Shown: positions 38,889 through 49,239 of the stretch, one piece after another | Layout: every line of letters begins with the position of its first letter | Position numbering within the stretch: the first letter of the stretch is position 1 | Source of the DNA: Kingdonia uniflora | Taxonomy: Eukaryota > Streptophyta > Magnoliopsida > Ranunculales > Circaeasteraceae | Assembly (NCBI GenBank): GCA_014058105.1 | Contig: JACGCM010002205.1 | Coordinates: 2,480,001-2,544,000, forward strand | DNA: 64,000 bases | Direction: 5' to 3' | Notes under the pieces: generated by a model | What the model saw: the letters and a program-made list of their open reading frames with translations, nothing else | Database searches by the model: none | What the model was told of the DNA's origin: nothing | Program-made: the position numbers and the translations under genes

Positions 38889-41407
38889 GGAAATGAATTG
38901 GGGAAAAAATGACACGGTGGAAATATTGGTATTAAACTTGATATTACTCAAGCCTATGATACCCTCGGCTGCGAATTCCTTCTGACGAGCCTTTGAAGAA
39001 TGGGATTGGCTGTCAAGTTCTGCCGCTGGATTCAAGTTCTCCTATCAAGTGGTTTCATTTCTATTTTGGTAAATGGGGGGCCCACTTGATTCTTTAGAGC
39101 TGAGAGGGGGCTCAGGCAGGGGGATCCTTTGTCACCCACTCTCTTTGCACTAGCAGAAGATACTTTGAGTAATGGTGACAAGGGGCACGGTAAGGCCTAT
39201 GCTTGCGACTAAGGTAGTGATTGCACCATCTCACTTATTGTTTGCAGATGACATATTTATCTTTCTAAACGGACATCTCAGAGGCTTAAAGATTTTGAAG
39301 AAATGGTTACTTAGATATCAAGATGCTTCAGGTCAGGTGTTAAGTGAACCTAAAAGCAAACTATTTCTGGGAGTGATGAAGAACGAGAAAAAGGAGAAAA
39401 TAAAAGGCTTGTTCGGGTTTAGTGAGGGGAGCTACCTAGAAAATTACTTGGGGATTCCACTCATGCAAGGATGAGTGACCAAGGCTACTCTTAGGCCTCT
39501 GCTCAACAAGATTAATAAAAGAGCCAGTGGGTGGGCAGGTAGTATGCTCTCAATTCAAGGAAGAGCTGTTATGGTGAAATCAGTGCTAAGTAGTCTTTCA
39601 ATTTACAATATGAGGATTTACAAATGGCCAATTTCCATTGCTTATGAAGGGGATAAATTCTCAGAAATTTTCTTTGGTCTGGTAACTCAACCATAAGGAA
39701 AGTTTGTGTGGTTGGTTGGAACAAAACATGTAAACCTAGAAAAGAAGGGGCCATTGACATTAGGAGTTTGAAGGAAGTTAACCTTGCCTTACTCATGAAA
39801 TTCGCATGGAACTTCTTGAATGGCCAAGATGATTGGGCAAAACTCATGAGAGCTAAGTTTAATACCAAAGCTGGTAATCGGATTTACTCGACTCAAGGTT
39901 CCTCAGTATGGGCAGGGATTCGAGGGGCTGTTACTGAAGTTGAACAAAGAAGTGGGTGGATTGTTGGTGATGGAAAAGACATTGATCTTTGAAGGGATAA
40001 TAGGTGTCACCAAAGCCCTCTCAAATATCTGATTGACTCTAACGACATTCCTTGGCATTGCTTAAAAGCAAAAGTGAGTAGCATTATCCATAATGGCCAT
40101 TGGAGGGTATCTAACGACATGGCAGCCATATTACACAGATTGAATATCAATCTCTCGACTATTTAGATTTACTGTGGGAAACCTGATAAGAGGATATGGA
40201 GGCCTGAAATCCATGGAAAATTTTCAGTAAAAAGTACATTTCAGGAGATCCGAAATAAAGGGCAACCATGCTGGTGGAGTAAGTATGTATATAGACAGGC
40301 AATATACCCAAGACAGAGTTTGTGGGGATGGATAATGCGACATAAGTGTCTGCCCACAGATGAGAACATAAAAAAGAAAGGTATTCATACAATTTCCAGA
40401 TGTTGCTTATGTTTGGATGCTGAAGATTCTTCAGAGCACCTATTCTGGCAATGTAAGTTCACTAAAAGACTTGCTTTGGACTTCCCAACTATTTAAGATC
40501 CAGATTACAGAATTGAATATTCACAATATGTTAAGAGCAGCGGATAACTTAAGCCCCTATTTGAAAGACCTTTTGCTCGGGGCTATCTGGAGAGGATCAA
40601 ACCACATATGGAAAGTGAGAAATGATCGTTTATATGAAGAGGTAACTATGGATATCGAAAAGGAAAAAACCAAATGGCTGTCCAGAATTTATGAAACTGC
40701 CTATTTATCTAAGGCTGTCATTAATAATACTTAAAATGATTTAAGCATTATTCACTGCCTCAGAGTCCCATGCCATCCAAGAAAGGATACTAATGTTTGA
40801 TCTTGCTTCAGGAATCTACCTCAGGAGGGGGAGGTTAAGATTAACACGGATGGGGCATTTAAGGGCAACCCAGGTAAGGGAGGTGCTGGTTTTATAATCA
40901 GAAACAGTCGAGGGGCGATTCTCCGGATAACGACTATGGGACTTGGCATTGTGACCAGTTATATGGTAGATTGTACTGTACTCATTCATGGGCTAGTTTG
41001 TGCTGCATCCAATGGATGGGAAATTGCATGGTTGGAGTCCGATTCTTTAAGAGCTTTCAAGGCTTTTAACAACAACTTGATTCCTTGGAACCTTGAAAAT
41101 GTCTGGATTGAAGGAAAGAAAAAGATGAAGAAAATCAGAATTATAAGTACATGGTGGGAAGCAAACTTTAGCGTGTATATACTTGCAAATAGAGGAACAA
41201 TGCTACTTGAAGGCATAACGGAATCAATTATTGGGAAACCTTAATTTTTGAAGAAGATAGAAATACCTATGTGTGAGTATTTAGATTTGTGTAATGGGGG
41301 GTGTAATATGGGAGTGTGGGCTTGATTGTTATCATCCACCCCTTTTGTAATCGCTTTTGTTTGGCGTGATTTATATAATTTCTTCTTATTGAGCCAAAAA
41401 AAAAAAA
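38889..41407 (+). mobile_element. LINE-1-type retrotransposon, 5'-truncated
   Basis: About 2.5 kb ending in a poly(A) tail at 41396-41411. Flanks AAAACTTCAAGGT (38876-38888) and AAAACATCGAGGT (41408-41420) are a probable target duplication with two mismatches. It holds the RT C-terminal half, a zf-RVT-like region and RNase H. It is a different family from the LINEs at 45837 and 49062. The insertion splits the D tandem array; removing it restores a 218-bp spacing between landmarks. Confidence 0.75.
38920..41243 (+). pseudogene. LINE ORF2 remnant: RT, zf-RVT region, RNase H
   Basis: RT pieces: LDITQAYDTLGCEFL-like segment near 38940, RGLRQGDPLSPTLFALAED (about 39100-39160), then HLLFADDIFIFLNGHL with the catalytic F-A-D-D intact, and LSEPKSKLFLGVMKN. 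Next NYLGIPLMQG, a TGA, and LRPLLNKINKRASGWAGSML (family: KIxxRIxGWxxKxLSxAGR). 39708-39992 NKTCKPRKEGAIDIRSLKEV is the post-RT region. A Cys-rich zf-RVT part is near 40320-40450 (HKCLPTDENI, RCCLCLDAEDSSEHLFWQC). RNase H: EVKINTDGAFKGNPGKGGAG, then ends at 41241. Confidence 0.75.
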
Positions 41408-41420
41408 AAAACATCGAGGT

Positions 41421-41720
41421 CACCACCAAGTATTAATCGGGTCGAAGGGTTAATGCGATACTTAGGTTTGTCCAAGAAGTTTATTAGACTTTGAAGGTCG
41501 CCCCCGGGTCTATTCGCGGGATTGAGCCTAAACAAAGACTTATGTGGTCGGCGCCAATGCATCCCCGAGGGTCTGGTCTTTCGACCATTCATGCCCCTCG
41601 TGTTTGTTCGAAAAACTTTGAAAATTTTTGAGGTTGCTTACAAGTATCAGTTGGGTTGAAGGGTTGACGTGATAGTTAGGTTTGTCCAAGAAGCTCACTT
41701 TAAGATAGGACATAAAGCTC
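41421..41720. repeat. 217-bp tandem array, element D, right part
   Basis: Continues the array after the LINE: GGTCACCACCAAGTATTAATCGG and the landmark GTCTGGTCTTTCGACCATTC at 41571. A further partial unit ends near 41700, at the end of pol. Confidence 0.8.
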
Positions 41721-43000
41721 CGAGGATAAAAAATATATTCATTGGTTATGCTCTATTTATATCAATTGAGCAAGGTGATGGCTATTATTTGAGGCGAACT
41801 TCATTGGTTCCAAGGGTTGGGTAGCGGCTCCTCAGCTTCTATTATTAGATAGGATCCTTTGTCGGTTTTTTCATACACGACATAAGGTCCTTCCCAGGAC
41901 TCGGTTAGCTTTCCGGCATTTCAAGGGCTCGAAGAGGGTGTGACTCGTCGAAGTACCAAATCTTTACTATTGAAACTGTGTGGTTAAGCTCTTTTGTTGT
42001 ATGACTTCCAGGGAGAGAGGTGATAATGGCCAAGGTTAGCGATGGCTCGGTCTTTGGTTTCATCGATCCATAACATAATGTATCCGAGTTTGAACTCATT
42101 ATCTTCATCGGGGAGGTCAGGGCCGTGCGTTGGTACTTCGAACTGAGTAGGCAGCACAGCTTCGTTACCGTAAACTAGGTGGAATGGAGTGCAGTCCGTC
42201 GCCTTTCTTGGTATGGTATGATAGGCCCATAGTACATGTTATAATTCCTAAACCTATTGGTTTTTCTTCTCATTGAAACTTTTCTTTAGACTGTAGACTT
42301 TGGTTTAATTGATTGCATCGACCTGACCATTCTTCTGTGGGTAATAAGGTGTTGAGGGTAAGCGAATAATGTTGTAATTCTTAAGGAAATTACGGACTTT
42401 GTTCCTAACAAACTGTAGACCGTTGTCGCATCAACTCATGTGAGGGCAGCCAAAACCCGTGATAATATTCTCCCATAAGAACTGGATGACTTCTTCTTTT
42501 CTGGTTCGACATAGAGGCACAACTTTGACCCATTTAGTAAAGTAATTTGTGGCCACCAGAATATGTTCTTGTTTACCCAATGCTTTGGGGAAAGGGCCAA
42601 CTAGAACAATGGCCCACTGCTTGAATGGCCAAGCGACTTGGCTGCAATGGAGGTCTTGTGAAGGGCTTCGGATGTCTTGGGCGTAACGTTGGCATTTTTC
42701 ACAGTGTTTCGCATATTCTTCAGCTTATTTCTTTATATTGGGCTTGAATAACCCTTGTGTTATTACTTGAAGAACCATAGATCGACCATCAGTATGGGCA
42801 CCATAGTTACCTTCGTAGAGTTTGGTAAGTATGGTAGTGGATTCGTTTTAAAAGATGCAGCGGAGGTATATGCCGTTTGGGGATTTACGGTGTAGTCCAC
42901 CTTTGAGAATGGTGTATCTGTGGTAATTTTCCTGTAATGAACGTATGGCCTTGGGATCATCCGGGAGGGTAGAACTATTGAAATAAGAAAGGAAGGGTGT
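41721..43000 (-). pseudogene. pol: Integrase of element D
   Basis: Zinc region: KLYEGNYGAHTDGRSMVLQV, GLFKPNIKK, CEKCQRYAQD (CxxC intact). Core: QWAIVLVGPFPKALGKQEHI, with Val for the first catalytic Asp exactly as in A; NYFTKWVKVVPLCR; CDNGLQFVRNK (second Asp kept); YYPQKNGQVDAIN with Asp for the catalytic Glu. C-terminal: LVYGNEAVLPTQFEVPT, MLWIDETKDRAIANLGHYHL, SWEGPYVVYEKTDKGSYLI. Stops at several Gln/Trp-like positions. Confidence 0.75.
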
Positions 43001-43560
43001 GCGCTAGTCATCAGGATCGAGACTCTCGCTCCCAGTATTGATGGCATTGACTTCCATCTGGTCGATACTTGGGTGTTCAAGTACTTTGATATGTAGTATT
43101 CGAGATTCAGACTGGCCTAAGATAGCAGCTATGTAGGCGAGGGCATCGGCATGTCTATTTTCACCTCGAGGATAATGTGTAATGGAAGATTTTTCAGGGA
43201 AATAATCCATGCACTGACGGACAAGTACAGCATACTCAGCCATGCGACCGTTGGTCTGATTTTCACCGGTGTACTATCTCTGAACAAGCTGAGAATCGGT
43301 AAATACTGCAAGTTTCGAAATACCAAGTTCAAGGGCAAGATCGAGGCCATGTATCAAAGCTTCATATTCGACCTCATTATTAGAACATTCGAAGTTTAGC
43401 TTAACACCTTTTTCAATTTGGTCATTGGAAGGGGTGACTAGAACAATACCTATCCCAGAACTGTTAGGTCTGGCGGATCCATCAGTAAATAGACACCAGC
43501 CTGTATTAGAGTTCTAAGGGTTACTCTTCTCAGGCTGGTCTTCTGGTTGGCCATCTTCGT
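43001..43560 (-). pseudogene. pol: aRH domain of element D
   Basis: NNEVEYEALIHGLDLALELG-type segment (43400-43330), VFTDSQLVQR region, NGRMAEYAVLVRQCMDYFPE, HYPRGENRHADALAYIAAIL, then VLEHPSIDQMEVNAINTG. Open from 43243 to 43004. It is cut near 43560-43600, with nothing of RNase H, RT, protease or gag beyond. Confidence 0.7.
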
Positions 43561-43700
43561 GTTCCTCGCTTTTTTATTCTAGAAGTAAGATTTCCATCTC
43601 CATCCAATATACATCATTTCTTAAGATTAAATAAAACTTACAAGTTTTCTCTATATATCTCTCTACTTTGTAGACAATACATAGATTAAAGTATAGATAA
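43561..43700. other. Junction between elements D and E
   Basis: D pol ends and E spacer sequence begins here. No target duplication, LTR or terminal inverted repeat was found, so the exact breakpoint is not fixed; likely a deletion joint. Confidence 0.4.
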
Positions 43701-43724
43701 TACTAGTTTTCAATCGATATTATT

Positions 43725-44370
43725 CCAGTTAAATCAAGAATATGCTTTGTTTGGCTGACTCTACTAAATCTCCTGCTGTTAGAGCAAGGTAAAGCTTGTT
43801 TTCAATCCACAGACTCTACCAGACATAAGATAAAGAAAAAGAAAAACTAGCTTTTATCTCTTTCAATATGTCTGGAACATCATTCCAGTTAAATTAAGAA
43901 TACACTTGGTTTGGCTAACTCTACTAAATCTCCTGCGGTTAGAACAAAGTAGAACTTATTTTCAATCAACAGACTCTATCGGAAATAAGATAAAGCAAAG
44001 GTAAAACTAGCTTTTATCTCTTTCAATATGTCTGCAATATCATACCAGTTAAATCAAAAATATACTTTTTTGGCTAACTCTACTAAGTCTCATGCGGTTA
44101 AAATAAGGTTAAACTTGTTTTCAATCAACAAACTTTACCAGACATAAGATAAAGCAAAGGTAATACTAGATTTCATCTCTTTCAATATGTTTACGACATT
44201 CTACCTGTTAAATTTAGGTTATACTGGGTTTGACTGACTTTAATCAACTTCGAGGTTAAAACAAAGGTGATACTAGTTTTCAATCGAAGAGCTCAACTAG
44301 ACATAAGATAAAGCAAAGGTAAAGCTAACTTTCATCTCTCAACATGTCTGCGACACATATTATTTCTTTT
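43725..44370. repeat. 160-bp tandem array, element E
   Basis: Four units. CC(A/T)GTTAAAT recurs at 43725, 43885, 44045 and 44204, spacings 160, 160 and 159 bp. Each unit contains TTTGGCTAACTCTACTAAATC, TTTTCAATCAACAGACTC, ATAAGATAAAG and ATCTCTTTCAATATGTCTG. A partial unit precedes the first. Unrelated in sequence to the 217/194-bp arrays but in the same place next to asORF3. Confidence 0.85.
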
Positions 44371-45822
44371 CAGGTTATATACAACTACTACAATGGAGTC
44401 TATTCTACTGTGGGGATGTCAGCTTTGCTCTCCCCAATAACAGGAGACTGACTAGCCATGAATTCGTGAGCTCGAGTAATCACAACAGTCCTGCCCTCCT
44501 CTATCAATTTAGTAGATTGAAGGCCCAAATCTATTCCCATGGAGCTCGAACAATCTCTTTGATCTATATCAACCTTACAGAAACATCGTTTTTCTGATGT
44601 ACAGTCGAACAAGGTATCTCTCTCTTTCTCAATTCTTTTTACTTCTTCTATAAAATTAGCAATCACTGACTTTAGCAATTCTGAATGTCGAGCCTGGGTT
44701 ACAACTGAGTGAGGGAACACCGTCCTTAACCTCTGAAGGCGATCTTCTAGCCTCTTGTACCATGCTTTCTGAATCCCCATTTCTCTGTCTATTCGATCTG
44801 TAGTAGCTATGTTCTCTACAGATTATTCGTTAGCTTTAGTTGATTCAGCTCGATTAATTACCTCCAAATCAACCACCTGAGCTCGAAGTATCTCGATCTC
44901 TCTGTTCAGTTCTTCCACATCTGGAATTTTCTTTAACAATTCAACTTTATCCTTTATAACAATTTCCTTTCCGCGGATAATACGCTTTAACCCTTTCCCC
45001 CTAATAAGAGCAGAGTCCAGCTTTATTTGATACTCCTATAACTACTCAACTTCTTTATGCACATGCCCTTGAATTCCTACAACATCCCCTTCCAACACTC
45101 TTATTCGACCTGACAGACTAACGACATTACCTTGGACAAGAGAAACTCTGGCATCATTGTTACTCTTCTTCGAGTGCTCGACAGCCTCGATGCTTCTGAT
45201 ACGCGAATTGGCTTGCTCCAAATCCATTTTTGATTGAGCCATTCTCTCATTCAACTCATTACACTTGCGTTATACCATCCTAAACACTATGTCTTTTGAA
45301 GGAAAAGCTGTAGTCAATTGTTCAACTGTAACTTCAGACACAGACAAATCGTCTCATGTTCTCTTTAGCTCGTTATCCTTATCAGCAAATTTCTTCTTCA
45401 ATTGCACCAGCTCGCTCCTGCTATTCGCTAGATCAGATTAAATTTGCTCTTGGTCATAAGTTTTCCTGGCCAGATCATGTCTCAAACAAGCCATCGACTG
45501 ATTTAAATCTTCCTTCGATCTTTCTAGAGCATGTATACGGTAACGAGACATGTTGGCTTCCCTACACTTTACCACCAATGCATCATTCTGGCTTCTGAGT
45601 TTCGCTGCATGTTCTTTTAACACTTCGAGCTCTTTATGCCCTTTCCCAATTTTTCCATCCTTCTCTTTGATATGCCAAGTCAGGTCGACAGCAGCCTGTG
45701 TCGCCTCAATAAACTTGAAGTACACCTTCACATGCTGATCTTTTCTATCTTCATTCACCTTTCTCATCTTATCGAACTCCTCTACAAATTCTTGGTTACA
45801 TTGACAAGCATCATCTTCGCGT

Positions 45823-45836
45823 AAGCGAGCTAACTC
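45823..45836. repeat. Target-site duplication of short LINE, left copy
   Basis: AAGCGAGCTAACTC, repeated at 46488-46501 directly after the poly(A). Confidence 0.8.
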
Positions 45837-46487
45837 GTGTAAGCGATCTCATATCCCTCCAAGTGTTACAATTGGTTCGGCTCTCCGTGAGCTCTAAACG
45901 GCCTGTTATGATCCAATGGATTTTTCTACCTCCTAGATACTACAAGCTAAACAGTGATGGTTCCGCTCTTCCTTCTGGTATGACTGGCACAAGAGGGATA
46001 ATCCGTAATCACCGGGGTGATCTTGTGATCGGTTTTAGCCTAGCTCTCGGCCAAGGGACAAATACGGCCGCAGAAATGTATGCCGTACTCCATGGCCTCC
46101 TATACTGCAAACATCAAGATTGGTCACCGCTTATCGTCGAGGTGGATGCCGAACTCATAGTAAATTGGTATAAGCGCACGCACCGCTACCCTGCCAAGTA
46201 TAAAACAATTTGGAATATGATCACCCAACTAGGACAAGAGCTAAACATTAGCATGACACATACCTACAGGGGAAACTAGGCCTCTCCAAACTTGGCAGCT
46301 CCCAACGATCAGCCCTCTTTTGGACGGCGGCCTCTCTCCCACGTCAAATTCGAGCATCTTATTTCATGGATAAACTAGGCATGGCCGCTGTTCAGCTATA
46401 GACTAGTGGCAAGGCTTTATGTCCTCCACTTGTAGCTCTTTTTGTTATTTACATAAAATCCATATTCGTTCAAAAAAAAAAAAAAAA
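45837..46487 (+). mobile_element. 5'-truncated LINE tail with RNase H and poly(A)
   Basis: 651 bp, inserted in exon 4 of E asORF3, ending in 17-18 A and flanked by a 14-bp perfect target duplication. It encodes the C-terminal RNase H of the same LINE family as 49062-54871. Confidence 0.85.
45863..46279 (+). pseudogene. LINE RNase H domain fragment
   Basis: Open for 138 codons: YKLNSDGSALPSGMTGTRGI, LGQGTNTAAEMYAVLHGLLY, LIVEVDAELIVNWYKR. The RNase H positions D (NSDGS), E (AAEMYA) and D (VEVDAEL) are present. The last part after a stop is HVKFEHL-like and lacks the final His/Asp segment. The fragment has no upstream start; it is a 5' truncation. Confidence 0.8.
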
Positions 46488-46501
46488 AAGCGAGCTAACT
46501 C
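46488..46501. repeat. Target-site duplication of short LINE, right copy
   Basis: AAGCGAGCTAACTC, identical to 45823-45836; the first two A could belong to the tail. Confidence 0.8.
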
Positions 46502-46510
46502 CAATTCGAC

Positions 46511-47047
46511 CTACACATAGCAGTTATATTATATCAAGTTCGATTCAGAATACTCAATCACTACATATAACTCACTTCTAACAATATATCTATTTTTTGA
46601 CATCTACTGGGTAAAACTACTTTTGGATTTAAGGTCAAAGTACAATCTCGGATGAACGCTCCATAACATATACTGCAAAGTCTAAGGTGCACATTCTCTA
46701 TATTTTTGTTTGCCAAAGACTAACATCTTTTATACGCACCATTCCAGGGTCATTTGCACCTAAACAGGTAACAAATTTTTGGTCCATCTCTAAACTGTAT
46801 CTATTACTTTGTGCTTCTATGTTAATGAAGCATGCAAATCAAATATTTTTTGCTCTATTCTAACCTGCAGCTCCGTTTGCGAAGGCAACAGGGATGCTGA
46901 GTTTTCTCACGAGGCGTATATCCTTAAGACCCTACAACAATGTTTACAAAAATATCTTAGCCTACAGAATTCTATCCAAAATATATCTAATCAGTTTACA
47001 ACATTCCGTAACATTAATAAAATAACAGTGCAATCACACTATCCTAC
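46511..47047 (-). other. Intron 3 of asORF3, element E
   Basis: 537 bp, donor GAGAAG|GTAGGA, acceptor TGCTATGTGTAG, AT-rich with stops in all frames. It joins the acidic end of exon 3 to the long coiled-coil exon 4. Not seen in A, B or D, where the gene ends in exon 3. Inference from splice consensus and reading frames on both sides. Confidence 0.5.
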
Positions 47048-47467
47048 CTTCTCAGTTTCTACCACTGGGTGTTCGTGGACATCTTCTTGGTTGTCTCTCA
47101 CTATCCGAGGAGACATACCATCCAGCCTATCAACAACCCCAACAACAACATCTTCAACCTCCTCCTCCTCCACATAGGTATCGGTCCTAATGGCCTCCAC
47201 CTCGTCTTTAGAGTATTCCTTAGATATAAGATGCCGCCCGAGCTTGTCACGCTCAGCAACCGCCTTATCCAAATCCACCCTCGTCTCCACCCACAAATAG
47301 TTGATCTTTACTACTTAGGAAGTCTTCATGGCCTCCAGCGGCTTCCCTTCCTTGCTAAAATCTGACAATAGTTGAGCTACGCTTCTTTTGGGCTTAACCT
47401 TCTTCCTTTTTAGCTCAGCTCTCGCCACTTCGACCCCGAGGCATATCCCCTTCATCAGCTGAGCGGC

Positions 47468-47551
47468 CTATAAAAAATCAAGCAAAATCGACCTTATTGA
47501 TTAGCTCAAACCATAATACAAGATCAAACTTATTCAAGCATATAAACCTAC
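47468..47551 (-). other. Conserved intron 2 of asORF3, element E
   Basis: 84 bp, donor AAATG|GTAGGT, acceptor TGATTTTTTATAG. Same place as intron 2 of A, B, C and D. Confidence 0.6.
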
Positions 47552-48056
47552 CATTTTACTCCTCTCCTTCTCCCCGTGGAGAGCTGCCAACCTGGCCTTT
47601 TACTCTACCTCTTTCCAATCGTCCTCCACATCAAGTCGATCTTCCACAACCTTCCCTCCCCCCGGACAATTCAGAAGGTTCGACCCTTCTCTTTTTCGCC
47701 ATTTCTGCAGCCTCACCACTTTTTGTGGTCCCCGACGCTGCAGGATGCTTAAGCATTTACCTTTTGAGGAACGTTCAAGCTAATTTGCTCGACGTAATAG
47801 ACTCCGGTAATCTTGTATCCACTCTAGGGGCCTTAGGGAAGCTCGTTCGCCTTCCCCCATCAGTTCCCTTATTTTTTTCTACCGTCAGCACTCGTTATCA
47901 ACCTTATCGATTGAGATTTTAGAACCTTTTGAACTCGGCTGTTAATACGCTTCTTCCTACTAATGCCAAGATCTTCTAGTACAGCCTCGAGTTCTTTCTC
48001 CTCTTGAGTAACTTTATCCAACTATGGCTCTTTCCTCGTCATCTGTGACTTAGGAC

Positions 48057-48139
48057 CTATCATACATAAAACATTAACATCATCGAGCATCGAACAATTT
48101 CTACTATCAGTCTCATACATTAAACATTGTTATACTTAC
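48057..48139 (-). other. Conserved intron 1 of asORF3, element E
   Basis: 83 bp, donor AAATAAC|GTAAGT, acceptor ATGTATGATAG, next exon GTCCTAAGTCACAGATGACG. Strong consensus at both ends. Confidence 0.65.
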
Positions 48140-49044
48140 GTTATTTTATAGTTCTAAATTAAAGTTTCATGGGTTCTTTACCATCTCCCTGAAGTGTGTC
48201 ACCCTTCACCCATATCACATTATCGTTTCAAGGTAAACCTGCTGAGTTCAGATCGAAGAAGCGAGATCAATTTTCCTTGGAAGGGAAATAAGCTCCTCCA
48301 CTTGCACCATAATTTTTTATACCGTTAAACTATAACACATCCTCAGAGGATATCTTCCTTTTTCTACCCTCCCATTCCCAACGTATATTCAATGCCTTGC
48401 AAGCACTTATCACCTCCCACATGTTCCCATTCATCTAAATGGGACATGCACCGATAAGATTCCTAATCCCTTTAGCCAGATTGCTAAGGGGAAGACTCAA
48501 CCCGAACTCCAACTGAGACAGGTAACATAAGAATCCCTCAGAAATTTCATTATGAACATCCCCATCATAATACTCCATAGAGATCGATTCCTATATATCC
48601 CTATCCCTTTTTTCCTTCGCCAAATTGGCCAATAAATAAAAATATTCTTCTCTCATTGCTACTGTGCAACCCCTAAATTGCCTATAAAATTCTTTGAATA
48701 TATCTGAGTGAGGAAAATAGAACGCCAATCTTCCAGGAAAATCTAGAAATTGATCAGCACCTACTTCTTCCTTACTTCCAGACGCTCCAATCTTAGACTC
48801 AATCGGCTGACCAGAGGTCGATGCCTCAGTTACAGGAGAATTCCTCATATTAACTACAGGAAATGATTTTTATCCTAGACAACACTCCTCACGGTCGACC
48901 TACACAACGGTCCAGGTATCTATGGTCTTTTTTATATATTCTTCAAACGCATTCAAATACCTTTCATATCTCATATAAACAAGCAAATTTTCTTAGATTA
49001 CTATAAATAATAATTTATTACTTATCCTAGCAATAAAAATTGTT

Positions 49045-49061
49045 CTTCAAAAATCGCATAC
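49045..49061. repeat. Target-site duplication of long LINE, left copy
   Basis: CTTCAAAAATCGCATAC, next to the T-run that is the poly(A) tail on the minus strand; one mismatch to 54872-54888. Confidence 0.8.
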
Positions 49062-49239
49062 TTTTTTTTTTTTTTTTTGAACGACTGTATTTTTTTATTT
49101 TTTTATTGGGACAAGCAATAATACATATGGAGGACATAAAGCCTAACCACTATTTTACTGCCTAATTGTGGCTATTCCTAGTTTATCCATGCAGTATGTT
49201 GCACAGATCTGCCTAGGAAAAGTGGATGCATTCCAGAAA

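Larger units (their letters stand above)
32151..43600 (-). mobile_element. Element D, Tat-lineage, mosaic, 5'-truncated
   Basis: Minus orientation: integrase and aRH remnant (43560-41720), a 217-bp tandem array, antisense asORF3, asORF2 and asORF1, polypurine tract and 3' LTR (32151-32770). gag, protease, RT and 5' LTR are absent right of about 43600. The left half resembles E and C; the right half from about 36960 resembles A. Confidence 0.7.
44397..48874 (-). pseudogene. asORF3 of element E, best preserved copy (Transposase_28-like, basic motif, long coiled coil)
   Basis: Exon 1 (48874-48140; ATG at 48848): MRNSPVTEASTSGQ, GADQFLDFPG, then SEGFLCYLSQLEFGLSLPLS, MNGNMWEVISACKALNI and a SRFFDLNSAGLP-like end, the full order of a Transposase_28-like domain. 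Exon 2 (48056-47552): KELEAVLEDLGISRKKRINS, MAKKRRVEPSELSG. Exon 3 (47467-47048): RVDLDKAVAERDKLGRHL, acidic tail. Exon 4 (46510-44397 less a LINE, about 483 codons): long coiled coil, VELELARLREDDACQ, KDGKIGKGHKELEVLKEHAA, EELNREIEILRAQVVDLEVI, KAWYKRLEDRLQRL, ending PTVE-stop. About 1,030 codons in all. Internal stops mostly replace Gln, Arg or Trp codons by one change. Function unknown; possibly nuclear. Confidence 0.65.
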
